From: DATBGS01 sp036557885
Lineage (GTDB): Bacteria > Chloroflexota > Ktedonobacteria > Ktedonobacterales > DATBGS01
NCBI GenBank assembly: GCA_036557885.1
Contig: DATBGS010000137.1
Location: forward strand, 1 to 59,675
Length of the DNA stretch: 59,675 nucleotides
Reading direction: 5' to 3'
Part shown: positions 17,336 to 27,042 of the stretch, in pieces
Layout: every line of letters begins with the position of its first letter
Position numbering within the stretch: position 1 is the stretch's first letter
The notes under the pieces: generated by a model
What the model saw: only the letters and a program-made list of their open reading frames with translations
Database searches by the model: none
What the model was told of the DNA's origin: nothing
Program-made: the position numbers and the translations under genes

Positions 17336-18326
17336 GGCACAACGTCAGACAAAAACGCCAACAACTTCTACTTCCTCTGCTGCTCCAGTGCAGAGCAAAA
17401 TGGCACAGCGTCGTCTTAGCGAAGGCACTGAACTGCCCATTGCGCCGTCGCTTGTCCACGAGGTGCTGCGTTCGCCTGGTCAGCCGCTCGACAAAGGAAC
17501 GCGCGCTGTTATGGAGCCGCGCTTCGGCCACGATTTCAGCCAGGTTCGCGTGCACACGGATGCACAGGCGGCTGAGTCGGCCCAGGCCGTGAATGCGCTT
17601 GCCTACACAGTGGGGCGTGATGTGGTGTTTGGCAGGGGACAGTATGCTCCACACACAAATACAGGCAGGCGGTTAATGGCGCATGAGCTGACGCATGTGG
17701 TGCAACAAAATGCCGCAATCTGGGGCACACAATTCCTTGAAGTCTTATCAGATGATGCCAGTGAGCAAGAGGCTCAGGCGCTATCTGAGCATACCGCCCA
17801 GCAAACTTCTCTGGCTAGGGGCCATCACTTCACAACAAGCACAAGTGTTCACAACAAAACCTGGAATCAACGACTACAACGCCAACCCTCACCGCAAAAC
17901 AGCAATTGCGCTAACATGGATCAGGCAGTCGGTAATTGGATACTTTCAAGGGTTTTTAACAAGATAATTGAGGAGTATTCTACCCCTGTGGGGGACCGGC
18001 CTCCCAGCCTCACGCGTCAGCAAATTTGGAAATGGATCGCGCGTGATGGTGAGCAAGACATAGACTTTTTCTTCCAGGTGCCAGGCCAACCAGAACGCCA
18101 TGTTAAGCTGATCGTTCGATTAACTAACGCCAGAACTGGGACGGTTGCCGTTGCAAGTCTGTACGATTGGCTAGGTCCCATTCCAGTTGAATTCGCGCAC
18201 TGGGAAGGCGCTGTTACACGCACCGGGAACACCTGCACAATACAGGATTTACCACCTCCGCCTGTGCCAGAACACCAGCGGCGCTCCTTTCCTGGAGATG
18301 ATGAAGGAGAAACTTCTGTAGTGTGA
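17325..18326 (+). CDS. DUF4157-domain protein, putative eCIS effector 1
   Basis: A 333-residue protein. Residues 1-40 are a Ser/Thr/Gln-rich lead. Residues 42-128 form DUF4157: SPGQPLDKGTRAVMEPRFGH then DFSQVRVHTDAQAAESAQAV and the zincin-like HELTH at 120-124. DUF4157 is common on proteins encoded in eCIS clusters and is linked with cargo loading. The C-terminal half (residues about 190-333) matches no family I recognise; it includes IWKWIARDGEQDIDFFFQVP and a Pro-rich tail. By eye this half is poorer in GC than all flanking genes, as if swapped in. ATG at 17325 is used because it couples to the upstream gene. Confidence 0.8.
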   Translation: MSDKAQRQTKTPTTSTSSAAPVQSKMAQRRLSEGTELPIAPSLVHEVLRSPGQPLDKGTRAVMEPRFGHDFSQVRVHTDAQAAESAQAVNALAYTVGRDVVFGRGQYAPHTNTGRRLMAHELTHVVQQNAAIWGTQFLEVLSDDASEQEAQALSEHTAQQTSLARGHHFTTSTSVHNKTWNQRLQRQPSPQNSNCANMDQAVGNWILSRVFNKIIEEYSTPVGDRPPSLTRQQIWKWIARDGEQDIDFFFQVPGQPERHVKLIVRLTNARTGTVAVASLYDWLGPIPVEFAHWEGAVTRTGNTCTIQDLPPPPVPEHQRRSFPGDDEGETSVV

Positions 18327-18346
18327 GGGGTAGTTAGTAGTAACAA

Positions 18347-18373
18347 TTGTTGCCTCGCTTATAGCTGTATAAA
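18347..18373 (+). promoter_or_regulatory. Possible internal promoter before the baseplate genes
   Basis: TTGTTG and TATAAA are separated by 15 nt within the 62-base AT-rich gap after DUF4157 protein 1. The spacing is short, so the match is weak. It is one of the few non-overlapping junctions in the cluster. Confidence 0.25.
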
Positions 18374-18388
18374 AGGAAACAAATCATC

Positions 18389-19045
18389 ATGACCACATTT
18401 CCTGGCTCACCGCGATTGCTAAAAGGCGGCGTTGTGCTGATTGACCCTGGCTCAGCAGCAGTGCAGCGCATCATCATCCTGCAATACAACCCGGATACGC
18501 TCACACGCACGCTGCAAGTGCAGGCGGTGGGCCAGGAGAACGCGGACCGTTCGGAGGCGCTGCGCGTGAAGGGGCCGCCGGTAGAGACGATCAAGCTGGA
18601 GGCAGAGATTGACGCCACTGATCAACTGGAGCTTCCCGATCAGAACCCCAACGTCACCCAGTTTGGGATTGCGCCGCAACTGGCCGCGCTGGAAACCATC
18701 GTCTATCCTACCAGCCAGCAGCTTCAATCCAATAACAGTCTGGCGCAGGCAGGGACGCTGGAGATTATCCCGATGGAGACGCCGCTGGCGCTCTTCGTCT
18801 GGAGCAAGACGCGCATTCTGCCGGTGCGCTTGACGGAGTGTAGCATCACCGAGGAGGCGTTTGATCCCACCCTCAACCCGATTCGCGCCAAAGTCAACCT
18901 GGGGATGCGCGTGCTGAGCATCAACGACCTGCCGTTTGATCACAAAGGCAGCAGCCTGTTTATGGGCTATTTACAACAGAAGGAGCGCCTGGCGCGGCTG
19001 AATCAAGGCGGCCTGAGCGCTCTTGGAATTGGAGGTCTGCCGTGA
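18389..19045 (+). CDS. CIS tube-family hub protein (Afp7/Pvc7-like)
   Basis: A 218-residue protein of the contractile-injection tube/hub family. Typical blocks are RIIILQYNPDTLTRTLQVQA, PPVETIKLEAEIDATDQLEL and RLTECSITEEAFDPTLNPIR followed by AKVNLGMRVL. It is thought to connect the tube to the baseplate and is usually paired with a LysM protein, which here is the next gene (in Afp7 the two are one polypeptide). AAAGGAAAC lies upstream of the ATG. The stop overlaps the next GTG start. Confidence 0.85.
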   Translation: MTTFPGSPRLLKGGVVLIDPGSAAVQRIIILQYNPDTLTRTLQVQAVGQENADRSEALRVKGPPVETIKLEAEIDATDQLELPDQNPNVTQFGIAPQLAALETIVYPTSQQLQSNNSLAQAGTLEIIPMETPLALFVWSKTRILPVRLTECSITEEAFDPTLNPIRAKVNLGMRVLSINDLPFDHKGSSLFMGYLQQKERLARLNQGGLSALGIGGLP

Positions 19046-19377
19046 TTCCTTTGCCCAAACCAAGCCTGTTCCCGCCCACCAGCCGCTACGCGACCACCGA
19101 GACGGCCACGCTGGAAACCGCCGATGGGCGCACCATCGTCTATCTGCGCCGCCACTTTGTGCCGTCCGCTGAGCGCTTTGAACTGCTGCAAGAGTACACC
19201 GTCGTGGAGGGTGATCGCCTGGATAACATCACCAACCACTTTCTCGGCGACCCAGAGCAGTTCTGGCGGCTCTGCGATGCCAACAACGCCATGCGCCCAG
19301 AGGAATTGACAGAAACGATTGGCCGGAAACTGCGCATTACGCTGCCCGAAGGTATCCCAGGGAGTCCGAATGCTTAA
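19042..19377 (+). CDS. LysM-domain baseplate protein (gp53/gpX-like)
   Basis: A 111-residue protein starting at GTG in a GTGA overlap with the preceding stop. Residues about 48-101 are a LysM domain: LLQEYTVVEGDRLDNITNHF, LGDPEQFWRLCDANN and the closing IGRKLRITLPEG. In eCIS and phage baseplates such LysM domains clamp the hub to the wedge and are not assumed to bind peptidoglycan. The strand RTIVYLRRHFVP precedes the domain. Confidence 0.85.
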   Translation: MIPLPKPSLFPPTSRYATTETATLETADGRTIVYLRRHFVPSAERFELLQEYTVVEGDRLDNITNHFLGDPEQFWRLCDANNAMRPEELTETIGRKLRITLPEGIPGSPNA

Positions 19378-20497
19378 AGGTGTGCATCTCACGCTGATGA
19401 TTGGGCCAGCCGTCCCGGTGCCGGTGCCGCAGGTGGTGCTGGATGCGCTCACTGAAGTGCAGGTGACGACCAGGGCCGAAGGCGCCAGCGGTTTTCAACT
19501 GCGCTTCACGCTCAGCAACACATCGCCCCTCCAGACGCTCTTTTTGCTGTCTGGCGGGAATGCCATCCCGCTGATGCGTGTGCTGCTGATTGCTATCATC
19601 AACGGAACGCCGCAGGTGCTGATAGACGGCGTGATAACGCACCAGGAGATTGCACCGGGAAACGACGCGGCGCACTCCACGCTGACGATTACGGGCGAAG
19701 ACTTGACGCGGGTGATGGACTATATAGATTTTAGCGGCACCCCTTTTCCCGCCATGCCTGCCGAGGCGCGCGTCGCCTTACTGATTGCTAAATACGCGCT
19801 CTTTGGGCTGATTCCGCTGGTCATTCCCAGCGTCTTGCTGGATGTGCCCATCCCAACTGATCGTATCCCCCGCCAGCAGGGCACCGATCTCAGCTATATC
19901 AAGCAACTGGCAGATGAAGTAGGCTACATTTTCTATATTGAGCCTGGCCCGGCGCCTGGTTCCAGCATTGCGTACTGGGGGCCAAAGCTGCGGCTGAGCG
20001 TCCCGCAGCCCGCGCTGAACATCAACATGGATACGCAGACCAATGTGGAGTCGCTTTCGTTTCAGTTCGATTCCACTTCCAAGGCGCTTCCCGTTGTGTA
20101 CATTCAGATTCCAATCACCAAGTTTCCCTTGCCCATCCCCTTGCCCGCCATTAACCCGCTCAGCCCTCCGCTTGGCCTGATTCCGCCAATCCCCAATCGG
20201 GTTACGCCGATCAGCGGGACGGCGCGGCGGACGGCGCTCCAGGCAACGCTGATTGCTATGGCCGAGGAAGCGAAATCTGCCCAGGCGGTCACGGGTTCAG
20301 GCACACTGGATGTGCTGCGCTATGGGCGTATCCTGAAGGCGCGCCAACTGGTGGGCGTGCGCGGCGCGGGGATGGCGTTTGACGGGCTGTACTTCGTGGA
20401 AAGCGTGACCCACAACATCAAGCGAGGCGAATATAAACAAAGCTTCACATTAAGCCGAAATGGGCTGGTTTCGACAGTCCCAAAGGTGCCAGCATGA
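19370..20497 (+). CDS. gpD/VgrG N-terminal-like baseplate hub protein
   Basis: A 375-residue hub protein of the phage late control D type. It has the tandem barrel pattern with LTEVQVTTRAEGASGFQLRF, VLIDGVITHQEIAPGNDAAH, LTITGEDLTRVMDYIDF and the QQGTDLSYIKQLADEVGYIF block typical of gpD and of the VgrG N-terminus. The C-terminal VGVRGAGMAFDGLYFVESVT then KRGEYKQSFTLSRNG closes the second barrel. Three copies would form the ring from which the spike hangs. The ATG overlaps the LysM stop by eight bases; longer in-frame starts lack support. Confidence 0.88.
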   Translation: MLKGVHLTLMIGPAVPVPVPQVVLDALTEVQVTTRAEGASGFQLRFTLSNTSPLQTLFLLSGGNAIPLMRVLLIAIINGTPQVLIDGVITHQEIAPGNDAAHSTLTITGEDLTRVMDYIDFSGTPFPAMPAEARVALLIAKYALFGLIPLVIPSVLLDVPIPTDRIPRQQGTDLSYIKQLADEVGYIFYIEPGPAPGSSIAYWGPKLRLSVPQPALNINMDTQTNVESLSFQFDSTSKALPVVYIQIPITKFPLPIPLPAINPLSPPLGLIPPIPNRVTPISGTARRTALQATLIAMAEEAKSAQAVTGSGTLDVLRYGRILKARQLVGVRGAGMAFDGLYFVESVTHNIKRGEYKQSFTLSRNGLVSTVPKVPA

Positions 20498-21006
20498 CTG
20501 AGCCACAAAGATACTACGGGAAATATCGGGGGATGGTCCTCCAAAACATTGACCCAATGCAAATGGGCCGTGTTCAAGTGATGGTTCCGGATGTTTCTGC
20601 CCTCTTGCCGTCCAGTTGGGCCATGCCCTGTGTGCCGGTGGCCGGAATTCAGATGGGGATGTATGCTGTGCCGCCCATCGGCGCGGGCGTCTGGGTGGAG
20701 TTTGAGCAGGGCGACCCGGATTACCCTATCTGGACGGGATGCTGGTGGGGGTCGTCGTCTGAAGTGCCAGCGCTGGCGCTGGCCGCGCCGGGCATTGCAA
20801 GCTTTGTCTTGCAAACGACCCTTCAGAATACGCTGATGATCAGCGATGTGCCTGGTCCAACAGGCGGATTTCTACTGAAGACCACCACTGGCGCCAGCAT
20901 TATGATCAACGATACCGGCATCATTATCTCCAACGGGCAGGGGGCAACGATTGCCTTGAATGGCCCAACCATTACCTTCAATGGGGGCGCGTTAGTCATT
21001 ACGTAG
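20494..21006 (+). CDS. Spike base protein with OB fold (gp5/Afp8-like)
   Basis: A 170-residue protein. The N-terminal OB fold reads YYGKYRGMVLQNIDPMQMGR, VQVMVPDVS and the PPIGAGVWVEFEQGDPDYPI block common to gp5/VgrG spikes. The C-terminal 60 residues are a short beta-prism of alternating strands (SIMINDTGIIISNGQG, ATIALNGPTITFNGG). The lysozyme domain of T4 gp5 is absent, as in other eCIS. The PAAR protein follows after 22 bases and should cap it. Confidence 0.9.
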   Translation: MTEPQRYYGKYRGMVLQNIDPMQMGRVQVMVPDVSALLPSSWAMPCVPVAGIQMGMYAVPPIGAGVWVEFEQGDPDYPIWTGCWWGSSSEVPALALAAPGIASFVLQTTLQNTLMISDVPGPTGGFLLKTTTGASIMINDTGIIISNGQGATIALNGPTITFNGGALVIT

Positions 21007-21028
21007 CAGGACTGCCAGGAGGGATAGC

Positions 21029-21361
21029 ATGCCTGGGATGCTCTTTCATATTGGCGCAACGGCAATCTGTCCGCATGGAGGACAGATTACGGTGGTTTCC
21101 AGCAACACGCGCGTGCTGGTGAGCGGCATGCCGGTGGCAACGATAGCCGATACCTCGCTGGTGGCGGGCTGTGCGTTTGTGCTGGGCACTACCCCTCATC
21201 CCTGCGTCACGGTGCAGTGGCTCACACCCGCCACGCGCGTCACAGTGAACGGGCAGCCTGTCCTGCTCCAGAGCAGCACCGGCCTGTGCCAAAGCGCCGA
21301 TCAAACCCCACAGGGACCGCCAACTATCGTTTCCACACAGACACGAGTGGGAGGTATCTGA
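21029..21361 (+). CDS. PAAR-like spike tip protein
   Basis: A 110-residue tip protein. It starts MPGMLFHIGATAICPHGGQI and holds repeated strands with Cys and His residues (CPHGG near 14-18, GCAFVLGTTPHPC about 47-59) that are likely metal ligands at the point of the cone. PAAR proteins sharpen the spike and may carry cargo. GGAGG lies nine bases before the ATG. The stop overlaps the gp25 start by one base. Confidence 0.85.
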   Translation: MPGMLFHIGATAICPHGGQITVVSSNTRVLVSGMPVATIADTSLVAGCAFVLGTTPHPCVTVQWLTPATRVTVNGQPVLLQSSTGLCQSADQTPQGPPTIVSTQTRVGGI

Positions 21362-21717
21362 TGCAGATTGCCTATCCCTTCCATCTGGACTGGCGCGGGC
21401 GCAGCGCCAACACCGATCAAGATACCCATATCCGCCAGATGATCGAGCAAGTGCTCTTTACCGCGCCTGGAGAGCGCGTCAACCGCCCCAACTTTGGCAG
21501 CGGGGTGATGCAACTGGTCTTTGCGCCCAACAGCGATGAGTTGGTGGCGGCGCTGCAAGTGCTGGTGCAGAGCGCCTTGCAGCAGTTCCTTGGTGATCTG
21601 ATCCAGGTGGACGCGGTGGAGGTTACTAACCAGGACTCCACCCTCCAAGTCACGGTGCAATATCTGGTTCGCCGCACCCAGCAGCAGCAAGTGGTGCAGT
21701 TTACGCGGGAGGCGTGA
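21361..21717 (+). CDS. gp25-like baseplate wedge protein
   Basis: A 118-residue protein of the gpW/gp25 family. It carries the family core IRQMIEQVLFTAPGERVNRP and NFGSGVMQLVFAPNSDEL, including the Arg-Pro-Phe/Gly-like turn, and the helix ALQQFLGDLIQVDAVEV. In eCIS it joins the baseplate to the first sheath ring. Tightly coupled on both sides. Confidence 0.92.
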   Translation: MQIAYPFHLDWRGRSANTDQDTHIRQMIEQVLFTAPGERVNRPNFGSGVMQLVFAPNSDELVAALQVLVQSALQQFLGDLIQVDAVEVTNQDSTLQVTVQYLVRRTQQQQVVQFTREA

Positions 21718-21718
21718 G

Positions 21719-24247
21719 GTGGCTACACAATATTTCTGTAAAAGCGAGAACCGCCGCCTGGCAGTGAGCAAGCATGCCACGCTCAACGGCATTGACTACC
21801 TGGAGGTGCTCGACCACGACGCGCCAAAAGGACCGCCGCCCAGCCCACCGCAGCAGACCTTGTTGGTCCACTGCTTCAAGGCGCTACCCGCCTTCACCAA
21901 AGACAATGTGCGTATTGATGGGGGCGTGCGCGTCACATCGGTCAAGGTCGTCTGGGCTTTTCCAGTCTCCTCGGTCCCGGCCAGCCTGCTAACGCCCCAG
22001 GAGCAGGCGCTGTTTGCCGCGCTGCCTCAACCCGACCAGGTGCTACTTGTCCGCACCGATTCCCCCGGCGACTTCTCAACCTATCAGATCTCCCTAGTTC
22101 AAGGGCCGACCACCCCGAAACCGCCCACCGACTTTGACCCGCACCTGTCCGAGGTGGAGTTCTCCTTCAAGGTGGAGTGTCCCAGCGATTTTGATTGCCA
22201 GCCAGAGGCTGTCTGCCCGCCAGAGCGGCTGGAAGCCCCGCCGATTGATTATCTCGCCAAAGACTTTGCCAGCTTCCGCCGACTCATGCTGGACCGGCTG
22301 GCGGTGACGATGCCCGACTGGCAGGAGCGCAGCCCGGCTGATCTGGGCATTGTGCTGGTCGAAGTGCTAGCCTATGCCGCTGATCATCTCAGTTACTACC
22401 AGGACGCAGTGGCGACAGAAGCATATCTGGGCACCGCCCGCAAGCGCGTTTCTGTGCGCCGCCACGCGCGCCTGCTGGACTATATGATGCACGATGGCTG
22501 CAATGCCAGAGCCTGGGTGTGTGTTGAGGTCAACGCGGATGGCGTGCCGCTCCAGAAAGAAGATGTCAATCATTTCCCCACCAGGCTGCTCACCCAATGC
22601 GCCCAGCCGGTGGTGCTTGCGGACGCGCAGGTGCAGCGTGTGTTAGAGACGCTGCATCCAGAAGTGTTCGAGCCATTGCACAATCTGGTGCTCTATCAGG
22701 CGCATAATGCTATCTCGTTCTATACCTGGAGCGAGAGCCTGTGCTGTTTGCCCAAAGGGGCGACACGCGCCACCTTGCGCGATGACCAGAACAACCGGCT
22801 GCGGCTGATCCCTGGGGATATCCTCATCTTTGAGGAGCGGCTTGGCACTGATACCGGCAAAGAGCCAGACGCCGACCCAACCCATCGCCAGGCGGTGCGC
22901 CTGACCAGTGTTTCGCCCGAAGCCCAGGTTTCGCCCACCGATGGACAGCGCATCCCTGGGGGGATGATTACCGATCCGCTGACGAATCAGCCCATCGTCG
23001 AGATTGCATGGGAGGAGCAGGATGCCTTGGCGTTCCCGCTCTGCCTGTCAACCAAAGTGGCGGGCACCGAGAAAGAAGATGTGAGCATTGCACGCGGCAA
23101 TGTCGTGTTGGCCGATCACGGGCGCACGCTGGCATATGAGAACCTGCTCCCGCCGCAGGTACCAGAAACCGGGCGCTACCGCCCCTATTTGCAGCAGAGT
23201 GACATCACTTCCAGCGCCAGCTATGACCCAACGCTGCCGGCAACAGTCTCGCTCATCCAAGACCCACGCGCGGCGCTTCCTGCGGTGAAGCTGGGTGCTC
23301 CTGGCGGAGGCTGGGCAGCCCGGCGTGATCTCCTGGGCAGTGACCGCTTTGCGCGTGATTTTGTGGTAGAGATGGAAAGCGACGGACGGGCACAGTTGCG
23401 TTTTGGCGATGATGTCCTGGAGCGGCGCCCGGCAGGTGGCGCCGAGTTCAAAGCCACCTACCGCGTGGGGAATGGGCGCGCGGGCAATGTCGGCGCGGAG
23501 GCGATTGCCCACATCGTGACCAGCCAGTCGGGAATTACCAGAGTGCGCAACCCCTTGTCAGCCAGGGGTGGCATGGAGCCAGAAACCAGCGAGCAGGTCC
23601 GGCTGTATGCTCCCCAGGCGTTTCGCACCCAGAAGCGCGCCGTTACGGAGGACGATTACGCGGAGGTAGCCCAGCGCCAGCATGATGTCCAGAAGGCCGC
23701 CGCAACACTGCGCTGGACGGGAAGCTGGTACACCATGTTTATCACCGTAGACCGCAAAGGCGGGCGCGCCGTTGATCCCGCGTTCCGGGCAGACCTGCGC
23801 GCCTTCCTGGAAACCTACCGACTGGCCGGTTACGATGTGGAAATTGACGCGCCACGTTTTGTGCCGCTGGAGATTGCTTTCACCGTCTGTGTGGCTCCTG
23901 GTTACTTCCAAAGCATGGTCCAAAAAGCCCTGCTAACAACGTTTAGTAAGAGTGATCTTCCAGATGGAAGGCGGGGCTTTTTCCACCCCGATAACTTTAC
24001 CTTTGGTCAGCCGGTCTATCTTAGCCAGGTGGTTGCCGCAGCCATGCAAACGCCAGGTGTCCTCTGGGTGGATACCGACGACACGCCGCCCAAGCCCAAT
24101 CGTTTCCAGCGCTGGGGGCAAGCGCCGCGTGGGGAGATTGCTCAGGGACGCATCACCTTTGAGCGGCTGGAGATTGCGCGGCTGGAAAACGACCCGAACG
24201 CGCCGGAGAATGGCAAGATCGAGTTTTTCTTTCAAGGTGGGTTATGA
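21719..24247 (+). CDS. Baseplate gpJ-like wedge protein 1
   Basis: An 842-residue protein (Afp11/Pvc11 type) starting at GTG two bases after the gp25 stop. The signature LAKDFASFRRLMLDRLAVTM with ADLGIVLVEVLAYAADHLSY lies near residues 176-226. A large insertion follows (residues about 300-530), then the gpJ core with MESDGRAQLRFGDDVLERRP, the RNPLSARGGMEPETSEQVRL block and a C-terminal domain ending KIEFFFQGGL. It builds the wedge ring of the baseplate. The stop overlaps the second gpJ-like gene by four bases. Confidence 0.88.
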   Translation: MATQYFCKSENRRLAVSKHATLNGIDYLEVLDHDAPKGPPPSPPQQTLLVHCFKALPAFTKDNVRIDGGVRVTSVKVVWAFPVSSVPASLLTPQEQALFAALPQPDQVLLVRTDSPGDFSTYQISLVQGPTTPKPPTDFDPHLSEVEFSFKVECPSDFDCQPEAVCPPERLEAPPIDYLAKDFASFRRLMLDRLAVTMPDWQERSPADLGIVLVEVLAYAADHLSYYQDAVATEAYLGTARKRVSVRRHARLLDYMMHDGCNARAWVCVEVNADGVPLQKEDVNHFPTRLLTQCAQPVVLADAQVQRVLETLHPEVFEPLHNLVLYQAHNAISFYTWSESLCCLPKGATRATLRDDQNNRLRLIPGDILIFEERLGTDTGKEPDADPTHRQAVRLTSVSPEAQVSPTDGQRIPGGMITDPLTNQPIVEIAWEEQDALAFPLCLSTKVAGTEKEDVSIARGNVVLADHGRTLAYENLLPPQVPETGRYRPYLQQSDITSSASYDPTLPATVSLIQDPRAALPAVKLGAPGGGWAARRDLLGSDRFARDFVVEMESDGRAQLRFGDDVLERRPAGGAEFKATYRVGNGRAGNVGAEAIAHIVTSQSGITRVRNPLSARGGMEPETSEQVRLYAPQAFRTQKRAVTEDDYAEVAQRQHDVQKAAATLRWTGSWYTMFITVDRKGGRAVDPAFRADLRAFLETYRLAGYDVEIDAPRFVPLEIAFTVCVAPGYFQSMVQKALLTTFSKSDLPDGRRGFFHPDNFTFGQPVYLSQVVAAAMQTPGVLWVDTDDTPPKPNRFQRWGQAPRGEIAQGRITFERLEIARLENDPNAPENGKIEFFFQGGL

Positions 24248-27042
24248 CTGATTTCGCGGAAAACGCTGCTCTGGACGACTGCGGGTGCTGCGAGGCGGCG
24301 GCACCGCCGCCAACCCTCTACAATCGCCCTGGCCTGTCGGCGCTGGCTTATCGCATCGGCACACAGCCAGAGTTCCTGCGGCGGATGTTGGAGCATCTCT
24401 CGCAGGAGACTATCCCCGATGGGCCAAACAAGGAGATGCGCCCACTGGCTGCGCTGACCACCCGCGCCAGCGATGACCCGGCCATCGCCCTCTTGGATGC
24501 CTGGGCAACAGTGGGCGATGTACTGACCTTTTATCAGGAGCGGCTCGCCAACGAGGGCTACCTGCGCACCGCTACCGAGCGCCGCTCGCTGCTGGAGCTG
24601 GCGCGGGCCATTGGCTATGAACTGAGTCCGGGTGTGGCGGCCAGCACGTTTCTGGCGTTTACGGTGGAAGACGCCCCCGGCGCCCCGCACCAGGCAACCA
24701 TTCCCCAGGGGACGAGGGTGCAAAGCGTGCCGCCGCAGGGAAAAATGCCGCAGACCTTTGAGACGACACAAGACCTGGAGGCGCGCGCCGAATGGAACAC
24801 CCTCCCGCCCGCCACGACAGAACCCCAGGTGCCAATGGGCGGTGCTACCTCGCTGTATCTGGCGGGAACCAACACACAGCTTCAGGTGGGCGATGCCATC
24901 TTGATCGTTGGCGATGAAAGCAAGAAAAAAGACGGGAGCAAGCGCTGGGGTTTTCGCATGCTGCGCAGCGTAATGCCTGATTCCAAGCGCGACTATACCG
25001 TTGTCACCTGGGATGACGGTTTCGACGGCGCACCAGGACAACCTTCATTCACGAACCCCAAAGTCTTTGCCCTGCGCCAGCGCACGCCGCTCTTTGGATT
25101 TAACGCCCCAAAGAAAGATTATGAGAATCCCTCCAACCCCACAGATTGGCCGAATTTCCATATCCAGAAGGGCCAGATTGACCTTGCCAGCGCCTATCCT
25201 AAAATCCTGCCTGGCGGTTGGGGAGTGTTGAGTAATGATGCTGATGACCAGGTGCTCTTTGACGTTCAGAAAGCCTACACCATCTCGCGCCACGATTTTG
25301 CCCTCAGCGCCCAGATCACCCGTATTGTGACGAATGCGAGCATAGATGACAGCTTTGGCCTACAAAATACCATAGCCTTTGTGCAGAGCGAGGAGCTACC
25401 GCTGGCGCCACTACCGGTGGTGCGGCCTGATGCGAAGGGCGATCTTTTTCTGAGCCAGCCGCTTCAAGGGGCCACGATCACGCTGGCGCAGCCTGTACCC
25501 ACGCTGACGCCTGAGCAAAAGCTTATTGTCACCGGCAAACAGGCGCGCAGCAAGCTCGCTGACACCGAAACCCGGGTCGCGCTGCCTGACCTGTCTGACC
25601 TCACAGCAGCCCCCGCAAGTCCGCAGTTTTTCGAGAGACTGGAGCAGCCCAGCAGCTTTGATCTGCTCCAGGGAGGCTCTCCCAAGGGCAGCGCCAACCC
25701 TCCACAGCTTATCACTAGCGCCTTGTACCCGACTTCGCGAGGGAAAGGGTGGCAGTTCATCAAACGAAGACGCTTCGGTGGTGTGCTGACCTTTCACCAC
25801 GAAGAGGTGGTCTTCTTGCCTGCCGCCGCTGATGACCCAGTTGTGGGCGAGATGGCAGAGGTGGTCAGCGTTTCTGGCGATGGGTTGACGGTCACGGTCA
25901 AAACGCCCGGCGGCGGGCTGCAAGGCGCCTACGACCCCACAACCGTCACGATCTTTGGCAATGTCGCAGACGCCACGCATGGTGAAACGGTGCGCGAGGT
26001 GCTGGGCGGTGGGGATGGTTCACAGAAAAATCAGCGCTTTGTGCTAAAGAAAACGCCCCTGACCTATACCTCTGCCCCCGCTGCCAGTGGCACGCAGAAC
26101 ACGCTGAGCGTGCACGTCAACAATATCCTCTGGAAAGAGGCGCCCTCACTCTATCGTCTGGACGGCAAAAACCAGGCGTATATCGTTCGCATTGACGATG
26201 ATGGCAAGGCCAGCGTGATCTTTGGCGACGGCGAAAGCGGCGCGCGCCTGCCCACCGGCCAGGAAAACATCATCGCTACCTATCGCAGTGGCATTGGTCT
26301 GGATGGCGAGGTGGATTCCGAGAGCCTTACGCTGCTGCAAGCCCGCACGCTGGGGGTGCGCGGCGTGACCAATCCCCTGCCTGCAACTGGCGCCGCCGAC
26401 CCGGAGAAACTGGCGGATGCGCGCCGGAATGCGCCCTTGAAAGTGTTGACCCTGGACCGCATCGTTTCGCTGCAAGACTTCGAAGATTTCGCCCGCGCCT
26501 TTGCGGGCATCGGGAAGGCGCAGTCAGCAGCCATCTGGAGCGGCGAGACGCGCCTGGTCTTTCTCACCATTGCGGCAGCCAATGGTGGCGCGGTAGACCC
26601 AGCCTCCGACTTGTATCGTAATCTCGTGAATGCCATCACCGCCTCCTGCGACCCCACCCAGCGAGTGCAGGTTGACAGCTACACCCCCCAGGCGTTTCGC
26701 CTGGCAGCGTGGCTGGTGCTGGATGCGCGCTATCTGGCGAAGGATGTCTTTGCACGCGCGCAGGCAGCGTTGCAGGCCGCCTTCGCCTTTGAACAGCGCA
26801 GCTTTGCCCAGTCTGTGACGGCTGCGGAGATTATGACAGTCTTACAGGCCGTGTCGGGCGTGATCGCTGTGACGCTGAGCCAGCTTACCACCGGGCAGCT
26901 GGCCCAGGAAACCGCACCAACAGCCGAGCCACCGGCCATCTTGTCGGCGCAAGGAGCGCGCTGGGTGAATGGCGTGATTGCGCCTGCGGAGTTATTGCTG
27001 CTGGCGCCGGATGGCCTCCAACTGAAGGAGATGACTGCATGA
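24244..27042 (+). CDS. Baseplate gpJ-like wedge protein 2
   Basis: A 932-residue partner of the preceding gene (Afp12-like position). It has LSALAYRIGTQPEFLRRMLE, LLDAWATVGDVLTFYQERLA near residues 75-105, the conserved SVIFGDGESGARLPTGQENI block near 660 and RIVSLQDFEDFARAFAGIGK near 740. Residues 180-560 contain a beta-rich insertion. A cysteine cluster DDCGCCEAA sits at residues 11-19. The two wedge proteins probably pair, as Afp11 and Afp12 do. Confidence 0.87.
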   Translation: MTDFAENAALDDCGCCEAAAPPPTLYNRPGLSALAYRIGTQPEFLRRMLEHLSQETIPDGPNKEMRPLAALTTRASDDPAIALLDAWATVGDVLTFYQERLANEGYLRTATERRSLLELARAIGYELSPGVAASTFLAFTVEDAPGAPHQATIPQGTRVQSVPPQGKMPQTFETTQDLEARAEWNTLPPATTEPQVPMGGATSLYLAGTNTQLQVGDAILIVGDESKKKDGSKRWGFRMLRSVMPDSKRDYTVVTWDDGFDGAPGQPSFTNPKVFALRQRTPLFGFNAPKKDYENPSNPTDWPNFHIQKGQIDLASAYPKILPGGWGVLSNDADDQVLFDVQKAYTISRHDFALSAQITRIVTNASIDDSFGLQNTIAFVQSEELPLAPLPVVRPDAKGDLFLSQPLQGATITLAQPVPTLTPEQKLIVTGKQARSKLADTETRVALPDLSDLTAAPASPQFFERLEQPSSFDLLQGGSPKGSANPPQLITSALYPTSRGKGWQFIKRRRFGGVLTFHHEEVVFLPAAADDPVVGEMAEVVSVSGDGLTVTVKTPGGGLQGAYDPTTVTIFGNVADATHGETVREVLGGGDGSQKNQRFVLKKTPLTYTSAPAASGTQNTLSVHVNNILWKEAPSLYRLDGKNQAYIVRIDDDGKASVIFGDGESGARLPTGQENIIATYRSGIGLDGEVDSESLTLLQARTLGVRGVTNPLPATGAADPEKLADARRNAPLKVLTLDRIVSLQDFEDFARAFAGIGKAQSAAIWSGETRLVFLTIAAANGGAVDPASDLYRNLVNAITASCDPTQRVQVDSYTPQAFRLAAWLVLDARYLAKDVFARAQAALQAAFAFEQRSFAQSVTAAEIMTVLQAVSGVIAVTLSQLTTGQLAQETAPTAEPPAILSAQGARWVNGVIAPAELLLLAPDGLQLKEMTA

